64,000 bases of DNA from Acinetobacter pittii (GTDB lineage: Bacteria; Pseudomonadota; Gammaproteobacteria; Pseudomonadales; Moraxellaceae), in assembly GCF_034064985.1 (NCBI RefSeq), contig NZ_CP139249.1, positions 1,302,001-1,366,000 of the forward strand, written 5' to 3'. Each line of letters begins with the position of its first letter. Position 1 is the stretch's first letter. Both the position numbers and the translations under genes were made by a program. Below, piece after piece: positions 1 to 8,547 of this stretch. Below the pieces are notes generated by a model. The model was not told the DNA's origin. It was given only the letters and a program-made list of their open reading frames with translations, and made no database searches.

Positions 1-231
1 GAGCTGAGTAAAACCGAATTTAATTTGTTGCGTTACCTGTTGCTCAACAAAGAGCAAATCGTGACGCGCAGACAAATTGGTTCCGAAGTTTGGAATATTA
101 ACTTTGACACCGATACCAACTTTATTGACGTTGCAGTACGCCGTTTACGAAGCAAAATTGATGAGGGATATGAGTTAAAACTCATTCATACCATACGTGG
201 CTTGGGCTATAAAATTTCGGTTAGCTTATGA
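1..231 (+). CDS. OmpR-family response regulator, C-terminal DNA-binding domain (5' truncated by window edge)
   Basis: The open frame runs from base 1 with no start, so the receiver domain lies outside the window. The visible 76 residues are a complete winged-helix effector domain: an LSKTEFNLLRYLL start, recognition-helix region NFIDVAVRRLRSKID and the closing hairpin IHTIRGLGYKI. This ending is typical of CopR/CusR-type regulators of heavy-metal or envelope stress systems. The stop overlaps the start of the kinase gene by four bases (ATGA), so the two are translationally coupled. The signal is unknown. It is one of two candidates for binding the 11-bp-period repeats upstream of the lipocalin and lipid operons. 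Confidence 0.93.
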   Translation, partial: ELSKTEFNLLRYLLLNKEQIVTRRQIGSEVWNINFDTDTNFIDVAVRRLRSKIDEGYELKLIHTIRGLGYKISVSL

Positions 232-1631
232 ACTTTAAATTTCTACGTTCTCTTGAAGTCCGTATTACATTACTGGTCACGCTTTGTTCTGCCTTAATTT
301 TATGTTCAGTCGGCTTTATGACCTATTTGGGTATTAACCAGATTTTATTAAAGCAACAAGATAAAGCTTTAGCAGAGCGAATTAATCGTTTGGAAATTTT
401 GCTGCAAGATAGTGAAAATGTAGAGCAAATCATTGCGCGTCCTAAGCTGTATCAAAACATGCTTGGCAACCAAGACAACTTGTTTTTGCTTATTCATAAA
501 GACAAAACTTTAATTAATATCAATCCGCTCCACATTCAGTTACCTGAGCTTGTACAGCGCGACAGTCTTCAATTTCAAGATTTAGCCAACAAACCATATC
601 CAACACGAATTGCATGGAAAACCATAAAAATTAATAATGAGCCTTATCTGCTCATTGCAGGTAAACAGTGGTCGGAACGCATCAATATTCTTTTACCTTT
701 TCAAGAAAGTCTCTTGATGTATGTGATCGGGGGTGTGTTTGCAATCTTTGTGCTTTGCATTTTAGCGTGTCATTTAGGTTTACGGTCGCTACAACAACTT
801 CGCAAGCAAACTCATTCTATTAATGCAAATCAGCTACAGAAAAGATTAAACCTCCCAAATTCACCTTTAGAAGTTGAGCTACTTTCAAAAGATATAAACC
901 ACATGCTTGAGCGTATCGAAAAAGGCTATACCCAGCTCAACCGTTTTTCTGAAGATATTGCACATGAGTTCCGTACGCCTTTAAGTAATCTGATTGGGCA
1001 AACCGAGATTGCTTTAACTGGCGAACGTTCGGTTGAACAATATGAAGATTTACTGGTTTCTCATTTAGACGATTACCAGAGATTAAAACGCATGATTGAC
1101 AGCATGCTTTTCTTGGCAAGAGCCGATCAGAAAATGGTGCTTGTAAATAAACAAGAAATAAACCTCAAAGATGTTATAGATGGGCTATGCCAGATTTTTG
1201 AATATCAGGCCGAGGAACAAGACTGTCATTTTAGTTTTAATCTAGAAGCTCAAAAGTTATTTGCAGATCCTGAGCTTTTTCAAAGAGCCGTTTATAACCT
1301 TGTTTTAAATGCGTTGGTTCACGGTGGTAACAAGCGAACTATTTATATCGCAACTAAACATAAGATGATTGAGCATAAGCAATGGGTGAGTCTGACTGTC
1401 GTAACGGGTGGGGTTTCAATTGCAGATCATCAACTTGAGCATCTTTTTGAAAGATTCTACCAATGCCATTCAAGTCGAAGTGATGAGAATCAAACAGGTG
1501 GATTAGGCTTATCGATTGTTGCTTCAATTATGGATCTGCATGATGGCCGCTATAAGGCTTGTAACACGGTCGAGGGTGTGTGCTTTGAGCTTGATTTTCC
1601 ATTTGCAGATGCTCCAAAGAAATACAATTAA
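228..1631 (+). CDS. CusS-like membrane sensor histidine kinase
   Basis: The 467-residue kinase has a transmembrane helix near residues 13-33, a periplasmic sensor region to about 163, a second helix near 164-186, then HAMP, HisKA and HATPase modules. The phospho-acceptor is His246 in IAHEFRTPLSNL; the N box reads NLVLNALVHGG and the G2 box GGLGLSIVASI. The order and the FERFYQCHSSR segment match the heavy-metal sensor kinase family (CusS/CopS). The G1 segment reads VVTGGVSI, so the Asp/Asn that normally contacts adenine is Thr, which could lower ATP affinity. It overlaps the upstream regulator by four bases. No metal-resistance gene follows, so metal sensing is not established. Confidence 0.92.
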   Translation: MNFKFLRSLEVRITLLVTLCSALILCSVGFMTYLGINQILLKQQDKALAERINRLEILLQDSENVEQIIARPKLYQNMLGNQDNLFLLIHKDKTLININPLHIQLPELVQRDSLQFQDLANKPYPTRIAWKTIKINNEPYLLIAGKQWSERINILLPFQESLLMYVIGGVFAIFVLCILACHLGLRSLQQLRKQTHSINANQLQKRLNLPNSPLEVELLSKDINHMLERIEKGYTQLNRFSEDIAHEFRTPLSNLIGQTEIALTGERSVEQYEDLLVSHLDDYQRLKRMIDSMLFLARADQKMVLVNKQEINLKDVIDGLCQIFEYQAEEQDCHFSFNLEAQKLFADPELFQRAVYNLVLNALVHGGNKRTIYIATKHKMIEHKQWVSLTVVTGGVSIADHQLEHLFERFYQCHSSRSDENQTGGLGLSIVASIMDLHDGRYKACNTVEGVCFELDFPFADAPKKYN

Positions 1632-1662
1632 ATCCTTAATTAATGTTGCTTAATTTCTAAAA

Positions 1663-1679
1663 TTCACACTTTGTTCACA
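1663..1679 (+). promoter_or_regulatory. Candidate response-regulator box upstream of lipocalin
   Basis: TTCACACTTTGTTCACA is a perfect direct repeat of TTCACA with an 11-bp period, ending about 50 bases before the lipocalin start. OmpR/PmrA-class regulators bind such one-turn direct repeats. Closely similar elements precede the desaturase operon (2343-2359) and the NTF2-like operon (minus strand, 11665-11681). Binding is inferred, not shown. Confidence 0.5.
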
Positions 1680-1728
1680 GCCCTCTGGCGTATGTTTACA
1701 CGTATGAAATAAACAGAAGAGGGCAATC

Positions 1729-2292
1729 ATGAAATTATTATTTAAATCACTTGTCATCAGCAGTAGCCTTGCAGCGGTGAGCTTAATGCTTCCTTTGAGC
1801 ACCTTTGCCGACATCAATACTAAACCTGTCGCTGTTGATTCTATTGACATTAATAAATACGTAGGTAAGTGGTATGAAATTGCGCATTTACCGATGTTTT
1901 TTCAGCGTAATTGTGTAGCCAATACAACTGCAAACTATTCTATTAACGCGGACAAAACCGTTGGTGTTTTAAATAGCTGTACGACAAAAAAAGGCGAAAT
2001 GATCTCATCGGAAGGCGTTGCTTATCCGCAAAATGAAGGCAACAGTAAATTGAAGGTGAGCTTTTTACCTTCTGGTCTTAGATGGGTTCCTTTTACAAAA
2101 GGCGATTACTGGGTTTTAAGAGTTGACCCAAATTATCAGGTCGCTTTAGTGGGTGGTCCAAGCCATAAATATTTATGGATTCTTTCTCGTAGCCCTCAAC
2201 TTGATGAGGCGACATATCAATCTTATCTGCAAACCGCAAAAAGCTATGGCTATGACGTTTCTAAACTCGTTAAAACAACCCAGTCAAAATAG
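1729..2292 (+). CDS. blc: Periplasmic bacterial lipocalin (Blc family)
   Basis: The 187-residue product has a Sec signal peptide (MKLLFKS then a hydrophobic core, likely cut after STFA near residue 27), followed by the lipocalin signature YVGKWYEIAHLP and the later strand motifs DYWVLRVD and YLWILSR. Lipocalins are beta-barrels that bind fatty acids or lysolipids. Most bacterial Blc proteins are outer-membrane lipoproteins, but no lipobox cysteine is present here, so this one is probably soluble in the periplasm. It has its own upstream repeat element and sits between a two-component system and the fatty-acid modification operon, which suggests that it carries or scavenges lipid for that system (inference). 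Confidence 0.9.
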   Translation: MKLLFKSLVISSSLAAVSLMLPLSTFADINTKPVAVDSIDINKYVGKWYEIAHLPMFFQRNCVANTTANYSINADKTVGVLNSCTTKKGEMISSEGVAYPQNEGNSKLKVSFLPSGLRWVPFTKGDYWVLRVDPNYQVALVGGPSHKYLWILSRSPQLDEATYQSYLQTAKSYGYDVSKLVKTTQSK

Positions 2293-2347
2293 TGAAGTGC
2301 TGGTTGCGTAGATGCTTATATTTATATCGTAACCGAGTGAACTTCAC
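2292..2347 (+). promoter_or_regulatory. Long imperfect hairpin between lipocalin and desaturase
   Basis: GTGAAGT at 2292-2298 pairs with ACTTCAC at 2341-2347, and inside it GGTTGCG pairs with CGTAACC with one wobble. No T-run follows, so it is a weak terminator candidate. The right arm overlaps the TTCACA repeat at 2343, so the fold could also influence regulation of the downstream operon. Confidence 0.35.
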
Positions 2348-2359
2348 ATAAAATTCATT
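2343..2359 (+). promoter_or_regulatory. Candidate response-regulator box upstream of the desaturase/CFA operon
   Basis: TTCACATAAAATTCATT is a TTCACA/TTCATT direct repeat with an 11-bp period, 52 bases before the desaturase start. It matches the spacing and half-site of the elements before the lipocalin and before the NTF2-like gene. A possible -10 (TAAATT) lies shortly downstream, near 2370. Confidence 0.5.
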
Positions 2360-2411
2360 GCGCATTTTCTAAATTAGAACCAAAAGAAATGCTTTAGATC
2401 AGGAAGAATCA

Positions 2412-3383
2412 ATGTCTAAATTTTTTCTGCGCTGGATCGATAGCTGGTCAGATTCAGAAAATGCGCAAGTGGGTGCTTTTAGCGAATATGTCATTGAAAA
2501 GAAAATTCAATGGTTAAGAATTATTCCTTTTATTTTATTACATATCGCTTGCTTAGCTGCATTTTGGGTGGGCGTATCTTGGTTTGCTGTGATCTTCATG
2601 CTGGGGTTTTATTTTCTTCGCATGTTTGCAATTACTGCTTTTTTCCACCGCTATCTTTCGCATAAAACTTTTCAGACATCACGTATTGTTCAATTCATTT
2701 TTGTACTGATTGGGACCATGAGTGCGCAGCGCGGACCTTTATGGTGGGCAGCCCATCACCGTTATCACCATCACTTTACCGACACAGATCAGGACCCGCA
2801 TTCAGCGAAAGCAGGTTTCTGGTATTCGCATGTAGGCTGGTTTTTAAATGAGCAGAATTTTGCCACTCGAAAAAAAGTCATTAAAGACTGGTTGAAATAT
2901 CCAGAGCTGATTTGGCTAGACCGATTTAGTTTGCCTATTGTGATTTTGACGGCCTTAGCAATTTATGGATTAGGTTCATGGCTTGCGCAACATTTTCCTG
3001 AGTTGGGCACCAATGGCTTACAGCTTTTGGTGTGGGGATTTGTGATTTCCACTGTTCTATTAACACATGCAACTTTGTGTATTAATTCACTCGCTCATCG
3101 TTATGGTTCACGTGAGTTTAATACCCCAGATGATAGTCGTAATAACTTCCTACTTTCTTTAATTACCTTGGGTGAAGGATGGCACAACAACCACCACTTT
3201 TACGCTGGCAGTGTGCGTCAAGGTTTTTATTGGTGGCAGATTGATATCACCTTTTATGTGCTCAAACTGATGTCTTTATTTGGTTTAGTGTGGGGGCTAA
3301 AGCCCGTACCAGACAAGGTTTATCAATATAAAAAGATTAAAAATTTATCGCTAGAGAAAATTGAAAACGGTGAAGTGTTATGA
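2412..3383 (+). CDS. Membrane acyl-CoA/acyl-lipid fatty acid desaturase
   Basis: A 323-residue membrane di-iron desaturase. Three histidine boxes are visible: HRYLSH at residues 79-84, HHRYHHHF at about 115-122 and WHNNHHFY near 257-264. Hydrophobic segments occur at about 36-76, 93-103 and 168-225. These boxes define the stearoyl-CoA/delta-9 desaturase family, which introduces a cis double bond using oxygen and electrons from a reductase partner. A good ribosome site (AGGAAG) precedes the start. It is the first gene of an operon whose next gene starts within its stop codon. It may supply the unsaturated chain that the downstream CFA-type enzymes methylate (inference). Exact substrate and regioselectivity are unknown. 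Confidence 0.9.
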   Translation: MSKFFLRWIDSWSDSENAQVGAFSEYVIEKKIQWLRIIPFILLHIACLAAFWVGVSWFAVIFMLGFYFLRMFAITAFFHRYLSHKTFQTSRIVQFIFVLIGTMSAQRGPLWWAAHHRYHHHFTDTDQDPHSAKAGFWYSHVGWFLNEQNFATRKKVIKDWLKYPELIWLDRFSLPIVILTALAIYGLGSWLAQHFPELGTNGLQLLVWGFVISTVLLTHATLCINSLAHRYGSREFNTPDDSRNNFLLSLITLGEGWHNNHHFYAGSVRQGFYWWQIDITFYVLKLMSLFGLVWGLKPVPDKVYQYKKIKNLSLEKIENGEVL

Positions 3384-4642
3384 AAATTGCCATTATTGGT
3401 TCAGGTATATCTGGACTTTACGCAGCTTGGAGATTGTCAGAACAACATCAAGTCACTGTGTATGAAAAAAATAACTATTTTGGTGGTCATACTGACACTC
3501 ACGAGCTAGAGATAGAAGATGCTAAAGTCGCGGTAGATAGTGGTTTTATTGTGTTTAATGACTATAACTACCCGTTATTTACCGACATGCTTAAAAAATT
3601 AGGTGTAGAAACTCAAAGCAGCGATATGAGTTTTTCTGTGAATAATCTGGTCAGTGGACTTCAATATAACCCTTCAAAAAAATGGTCGCTCTTTGCCCGT
3701 CCGCAGAACTTTTTAAACCGAAAATTTCTGCAAATGCTCTCAGATTTGCTGCGTTTTTATGATGACAATAAAGATATAGATGTGGCGGATATTGATCCTA
3801 ATTTATCGATTGAAGAGTATTTGGACCTTCACAAATATAGTCATGAGTTCCGTTATGAGCATCTTTATCCGATGTGCGGTGCCTTATGGTCGGCACCCGT
3901 TGAGCAAGTAGGACAAATTCCATATCGATTTGTGGTGAGCTTTTTTCAACATCACCGCATGTTGCAGTTAAAAGACCGCCCACAATGGCAAACAGTTAAA
4001 CACGGTTCGGCAAGCTATATTCAAGCTATTCAAAAGAAATACCGATCCATTGAGTGGAAATTTGCAGAAGTAAAAGCTGTGAGTCGTTCACCAGAAACTG
4101 TGTTGATCGAAACCGTTGAAGGGCAAGCCCAATATGACTGGGTGATTTTTGCAAGCCACGCTGACGATAGCCTAAATTTAATTAAAGATGCGTCAGAGCT
4201 TGAACAAGAAATATTAAGTCAATTTGGTTATCAAGATAATCGAATGGTCGTCCATCGTGATCTTTCAATTATGCCTAAAAGCCGTTTGCAGTGGGCAAGC
4301 TGGCATGTACATGTAACACCAACTTCGCAAGTTCAAAACGATGAGTCCGACATACATTATGGTTTTACCTACTGGATGAACAATTTGCAGAATTTATCCT
4401 GCGCTACTCAAATTTTTTCTACTTTAAATCCGAATATGAAAATTAAAGCCGAAGACATCTTGGTTGAGCGGCAATACCGGCATCCCGTATTTGATGCAAA
4501 AGCGATTCAAGCTCAATCTCGTTGGCACGAAATTAATGGGCAAAATCGGACTTCGTTTTGTGGAGCATATTGGGGCTGGGGCTTTCACGAAGACGGCGCT
4601 CGCAGTGCGGCACGTGTTGTAGAGCAACTCTTAGCGTTATAA
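3380..4642 (+). CDS. FAD-dependent amine-oxidase-like oxidoreductase of the CFA cluster
   Basis: The 420-residue product opens with the dinucleotide-binding motif IAIIGSGISGLYAAW and continues with VYEKNNYFGGHTDT, as in flavin amine oxidases and phytoene-desaturase-like enzymes. The C-terminus FCGAYWGWGFHEDGARSA is the conserved FAD-contacting end of the family that travels with DUF1365 and cyclopropane synthase genes (COG2907). It overlaps the desaturase by four bases (ATGA) and lies 21 bases before the DUF1365 gene. An oxidation or desaturation step on a fatty acyl chain is likely. The furan fatty acid pathway of Rhodobacter uses enzymes of this general type, but assignment to that reaction is inference. 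Confidence 0.88.
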   Translation: MKIAIIGSGISGLYAAWRLSEQHQVTVYEKNNYFGGHTDTHELEIEDAKVAVDSGFIVFNDYNYPLFTDMLKKLGVETQSSDMSFSVNNLVSGLQYNPSKKWSLFARPQNFLNRKFLQMLSDLLRFYDDNKDIDVADIDPNLSIEEYLDLHKYSHEFRYEHLYPMCGALWSAPVEQVGQIPYRFVVSFFQHHRMLQLKDRPQWQTVKHGSASYIQAIQKKYRSIEWKFAEVKAVSRSPETVLIETVEGQAQYDWVIFASHADDSLNLIKDASELEQEILSQFGYQDNRMVVHRDLSIMPKSRLQWASWHVHVTPTSQVQNDESDIHYGFTYWMNNLQNLSCATQIFSTLNPNMKIKAEDILVERQYRHPVFDAKAIQAQSRWHEINGQNRTSFCGAYWGWGFHEDGARSAARVVEQLLAL

Positions 4643-4663
4643 GAATAAATAAGGAGCTTTCAA

Positions 4664-5455
4664 ATGTTATTAAATAAACTTGCTATCGCTCCTGCACTTA
4701 TTCGTCATCGGCGTTACAGCCCTAAACCGCATGAGTTTACATCGACCTTAAATTATTTATGGTTCGATCCAGATCAATTAGATGATATTACAAAAGATTG
4801 CTCACTTTGGTCGACGGATCATTGGAATGTATTAAAGCTATCTAAAAATGATTTTTTAAACATGTATCACGGTTCTATAAGGGATAGAGTAGAGAAAGCG
4901 ATACTGCAAAATAATAACTCACATCTTCGGCCAGACTGGCAAATCAGAGTCTTGGCTTTGCCTCGTAGTTTGGGTTTTAGGTTTAATTCAGTCGTATTTT
5001 ATTTTGTTTTAAATAAAACTGGAAAACCCGTATTTATTGTCAGTGAAATTACCAATACCCCGTGGAATGAACGAAAAGTTTATATACACGACTGCTCAAA
5101 ACAACAAAGAAATATGGGTGATTATCAGAGTTTTGATTTTCATTTTGAAAAATCATTTCATGTTTCGCCATTCATGCCTATGCAGTTGACTTACCACTGG
5201 CGGTTTAGTTTTTCAGATCAGCAAAATGTCATTCATATGCAGCTCTTTGAAGAACAAAAACAACTCTTTGATGCCACTATGTGCTTTGAACTTGAGCCCA
5301 TCACATTTCCTTCACAGCAATATCGATATGCTCTTATAAACAGCCTAGCGCCTTTTAAAATGTTGTTTTCAATATATTTAGAGGCATTTAAGTTGTGGCG
5401 AAAAAAAGTTCCATTTTATCGTCATCCTAAAAAGATCAAGGTAGATAAGACATGA
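4664..5455 (+). CDS. DUF1365 family protein of the CFA cluster
   Basis: A 263-residue protein of the DUF1365 family, recognisable by the start IRHRRYSPKPHEFTSTLNYLWFD, the central VFYFVLNKTGKPVFIVSEITNTPWNER and the later FHVSPFMPM. No enzymatic residue assignment is known to me. The family is nearly always encoded between the FAD oxidoreductase and a cyclopropane-fatty-acid synthase, as here. It has a strong ribosome site (AAGGAG) and its stop overlaps the CFA gene start by four bases. A role as a partner or accessory in membrane-lipid modification is inferred from context only. Confidence 0.88.
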   Translation: MLLNKLAIAPALIRHRRYSPKPHEFTSTLNYLWFDPDQLDDITKDCSLWSTDHWNVLKLSKNDFLNMYHGSIRDRVEKAILQNNNSHLRPDWQIRVLALPRSLGFRFNSVVFYFVLNKTGKPVFIVSEITNTPWNERKVYIHDCSKQQRNMGDYQSFDFHFEKSFHVSPFMPMQLTYHWRFSFSDQQNVIHMQLFEEQKQLFDATMCFELEPITFPSQQYRYALINSLAPFKMLFSIYLEAFKLWRKKVPFYRHPKKIKVDKT

Positions 5456-6651
5456 TAAAAACATTTCTTTATGGTGAAGATGACTCACTACCGTTATTGC
5501 TCAAGAGTCTTCTCAAACTACGTCATGGACAGATCACTTTTCAGGGCGCGTGGAATGGGACGGTCGGTGAAGTTTCAGACTTACATGCTGTGATTGAAGT
5601 TCACAATCCTTTATTGATGGATCTTATTTTAAAAAATGGTGTTTTGGGAGCAGCAGAAGGCTACATCCGTGGTGACTGGAGCAGCGAGCACCTTGTCGAG
5701 TTGATCCAGATCTTGGCACGTAACCGAGCTGTATTGGACCAAATCAACCAGAATGTTATTGCTCAAGCGAGCCAGTTTTTTCTTAAAGCTTGGTATCAAA
5801 ATCGAAAGAATTCTATAAGTGGTAGCCGTAAAAATATTGCCGAGCACTACGACTTAAGCAACGACTTTTTTAAATTATTTTTAGATCCGTCTTTAATGTA
5901 TTCGAGCGCCGTTTTTGAAAATGAAAACATGACTCTCGAAGAAGCATCTGATTTAAAAAAAGAGATCATTTGTAAAAAGTTAGATTTAAAACCACTAGAT
6001 CATTTAGTTGAAATTGGAAGTGGGTGGGGTGGTTTTGCCATTTATGCAGCTCAACATTATGGCTGTAGAGTAACCACCATTACCATTTCACAAGCTCAAT
6101 ATGATGAAGCCGTTACTCGTGTAAATGAAGCTGGCTTGGCACATCGAATTGATGTGCAACTTAAAGACTACCGTTTGCTCGAAGGTAAGTTCGATAAGCT
6201 GGTTTCAATTGAGATGGTTGAGGCGGTTGGTGCGCAATATTTATCGACATACTTTGATCAATGTAAAGCACTCTTAAAACCGAAAGGTTTGGCATTTATT
6301 CAAGCCATTACCATTGAAGATTTCAGATATAAAAAAGCACTAAATACAGTTGATTATATTAAGCGCTATATTTTCCCCGGTAGCTTCATTCCTAGTGTAA
6401 GTGTATTAACTCAAACTGCTTCTGAAAGCGGTTTAAGGTTAAAACATTTAAATGATATTGGTTTAAGTTATGCGCAAACACTTCATCACTGGCGAGCGCG
6501 TTTTTTAGCGGCGCGGGAACAAGTATTGGCTTTAGGTTTTGATGAAAACTTCATCCGCATGTGGGATTTCTATTTATGTTATTGCGAAGGTGGCTTTAAA
6601 GAAGGCGTTATAAGCAATGTTCACTTGTTGTTTGAAAGTACCAGTTACTAA
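5452..6651 (+). CDS. cfa: Cyclopropane-fatty-acyl-phospholipid synthase
   Basis: The 399-residue enzyme transfers a methylene from S-adenosylmethionine to the cis double bond of phospholipid acyl chains at the membrane. Visible signatures are AEHYDLSNDFFKLFLDPSLMYSS before the methyltransferase core, the SAM loop VEIGSGWGGFAIYAA near residues 183-197, SIEMVEAVG, and the C-terminal YLCYCEGGF that completes the active site. Length is close to the E. coli enzyme (382). Its start overlaps the DUF1365 stop by four bases. It lies in the operon with a desaturase, which would make the unsaturated substrate. Confidence 0.93.
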   Translation: MIKTFLYGEDDSLPLLLKSLLKLRHGQITFQGAWNGTVGEVSDLHAVIEVHNPLLMDLILKNGVLGAAEGYIRGDWSSEHLVELIQILARNRAVLDQINQNVIAQASQFFLKAWYQNRKNSISGSRKNIAEHYDLSNDFFKLFLDPSLMYSSAVFENENMTLEEASDLKKEIICKKLDLKPLDHLVEIGSGWGGFAIYAAQHYGCRVTTITISQAQYDEAVTRVNEAGLAHRIDVQLKDYRLLEGKFDKLVSIEMVEAVGAQYLSTYFDQCKALLKPKGLAFIQAITIEDFRYKKALNTVDYIKRYIFPGSFIPSVSVLTQTASESGLRLKHLNDIGLSYAQTLHHWRARFLAAREQVLALGFDENFIRMWDFYLCYCEGGFKEGVISNVHLLFESTSY

Positions 6652-6680
6652 ATCAAACAGCTCAAGTAAGGAGACTGCTC

Positions 6681-7460
6681 ATGTTTTGGAATTTACTGAT
6701 TCTAGATTTAATGATCATGTTGCTGAGCTGGTTACTTGCCACTCTAAATGGCCGAGCTGGAATTGTAGATGCTGCATGGAGTTTCTGTCTGGCAGTAAAC
6801 ATTATCGTGTCTTCTTTACTCATTTCAGTTGCCCCAGTTGAAGTGCGCCTTTTTATTGGTATTTTTAGCGGCTTATGGTTTTTAAGATTATTTTGGCACC
6901 TGTTAAGACGTTATCAATCTGAACAAAAAGAAGATGGACGTTACGCGAGCATGCGTAAAGCGATGGGTAAGTTTCAGCATATTGGCTTTTTATTATTTTT
7001 TATCTTTCAAACACTTTTAGTGCTTGTGTTCTTTTTGCCGATGTGGATGCTCCTCAATGTAGAGACAACTGAATGGAGTAGTGGATATAAAGTCGCTTTA
7101 GTAATTGCTGCTGTCATCATGGCAATTGCCTTTATTGGAGAGCAGCTCGCTGATCAGCAGTTATACCGATTTAAATTAAATCCAGATCATCATGGCAAAA
7201 CGATGGATCAGGGTTTATGGCGTTATTCACGTCACCCCAATTATTTTTTTGAATGGTTACACTGGTTTGCCTATCCAATTATTGGTTTAGCGGCAGGCCA
7301 ATACGTATTGTGGATTTATCCGTTACTGATGTGGCTATTTTTATATTACGTCACGGGTATTCCATTTAGTGAAAAACAAGCAATTAAAAGTCGCGGTCAA
7401 AATTATCTTGATTATCAACAAAAAACGTCAATGTTTATTCCGCGAAAACCCAAAAAATAG
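6681..7460 (+). CDS. DUF1295 membrane protein, steroid 5-alpha-reductase-like
   Basis: A 259-residue polytopic protein with about six hydrophobic segments. The C-terminal half carries the family signature GLWRYSRHPNYFFEWLHWF, then ending FSEKQAIKSRGQNYLDYQQKTSMFIP, typical of DUF1295 and related ICMT/steroid-reductase folds that reduce or methylate lipophilic substrates in the membrane. A clear AAGGAG site sets the start at 6681; a reading frame beginning at 6617 inside the CFA gene is a shadow. It lies 29 bases after cfa and 8 before the next methyltransferase gene, inside the lipid operon. A reductase role on a modified fatty acyl group is plausible but unproven. Confidence 0.87.
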   Translation: MFWNLLILDLMIMLLSWLLATLNGRAGIVDAAWSFCLAVNIIVSSLLISVAPVEVRLFIGIFSGLWFLRLFWHLLRRYQSEQKEDGRYASMRKAMGKFQHIGFLLFFIFQTLLVLVFFLPMWMLLNVETTEWSSGYKVALVIAAVIMAIAFIGEQLADQQLYRFKLNPDHHGKTMDQGLWRYSRHPNYFFEWLHWFAYPIIGLAAGQYVLWIYPLLMWLFLYYVTGIPFSEKQAIKSRGQNYLDYQQKTSMFIPRKPKK

Positions 7461-7468
7461 GTGCGCAT

Positions 7469-8515
7469 ATGGATTTTATTGTTCATCAGTCTTTGAAAAT
7501 TGTTGAAAGTGGTGTGATTCCAGATCATGCAATTCGAGCTGCAATTCGTGCTTTAAGTAAAAAGCGCTTAATCCAAGAAGGCCGTTATGACCCTGAACAA
7601 GGGGCGCAGCGCTACATGGATGTGCTTAATATGCTGAAGAAGAGCGAAATCGCCGTTGAAACGGATAAGGCAAACGAGCAGCACTATGAATTGCCGACCG
7701 AGTTTTTTCAGGCGGTGCTTGGAAAAAGACTCAAATATAGTGCATGTTATTTCCCGACTAAAACCACAACTTTAGATGAGGCAGAAGAGTTAGCTCTTCT
7801 GCTTTATTGTGAAAGAGCACAACTTAAAAACGGTCAACACATTTTAGAGTTAGGCTGTGGATGGGGCTCTTTAACTTTGTGGATGGCAGAAAACTATCCA
7901 CGCTCACAGATTACGGCTGTTTCAAATTCTGCAACTCAGAAAAAGCATATTCTTCGGCAAGCAGAGTTGAGAGGTTTAACCAATGTTGAAGTGCTTACCT
8001 GTGATGTGAATGTACTTGAATTAGACCAAGACAAGTTTGATCGTGTTGTATCGGTCGAAATGTTTGAACACGTACGTAATTACCAACGTCTTTTTGAAAA
8101 AATTCAGGGCTGGTTAAAGGCAGATGGCTTACTTTGGTGTCATATTTTTTGCCATCGCTTTTTACATTATCCTTTTGAAGTGAAATCAGATTATGATTGG
8201 ATGTCCAAGTATTTCTTTACTGGCGGTTTAATGCCTTCGACTTCGACTTTTTTGCATTTTCAAGAGCATTTAGAGTTGGCTCAAGAGTGGCAGTGGTCGG
8301 GTGAGCATTATATGAGAACGGCAAATGCTTGGCTTGATAACATGGATAATCAAGAAGTCGAACTAAAGCCACTGTTTAAAAAAATCTATGGAAAAGATGC
8401 CAATATTTGGTGGCAACGCTGGCGTATTTTCTTCATGGCTTGTGCTGAGTTATTTGGTTTTGAGCAAGGTCAAGAATGGGTCATTGGTCACTTTTTATTT
8501 AAAAAGCGATCATAG
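7469..8515 (+). CDS. CFA-like SAM-dependent methyltransferase
   Basis: The 348-residue class I methyltransferase is a paralogue of cyclopropane synthase. It carries YELPTEFFQAVLGKRLKYSACYF (counterpart of the CFA substrate segment), the SAM loop LELGCGWGSLTLWMAE and VSVEMFEHVRNY. It lacks the YxxYCEGGF end of true CFA synthase, so the reaction probably differs, for example methylation of an unsaturated chain rather than ring closure. The RSP-type UfaM methylase of furan fatty acid synthesis is a functional analogue to test. It is the last biosynthetic gene in the operon, eight bases after the DUF1295 gene and 32 before the kinase. Confidence 0.88.
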   Translation: MDFIVHQSLKIVESGVIPDHAIRAAIRALSKKRLIQEGRYDPEQGAQRYMDVLNMLKKSEIAVETDKANEQHYELPTEFFQAVLGKRLKYSACYFPTKTTTLDEAEELALLLYCERAQLKNGQHILELGCGWGSLTLWMAENYPRSQITAVSNSATQKKHILRQAELRGLTNVEVLTCDVNVLELDQDKFDRVVSVEMFEHVRNYQRLFEKIQGWLKADGLLWCHIFCHRFLHYPFEVKSDYDWMSKYFFTGGLMPSTSTFLHFQEHLELAQEWQWSGEHYMRTANAWLDNMDNQEVELKPLFKKIYGKDANIWWQRWRIFFMACAELFGFEQGQEWVIGHFLFKKRS

Positions 8516-8547
8516 TAATTTCTATAGCCTATCCCGGCGATAAAGAT

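Noticed and set aside
6617..6841. Plus-strand frame bridging cfa and the DUF1295 gene
   Set aside because: It is an alternate frame of the DUF1295 gene, which has its own strong ribosome site and family signature.
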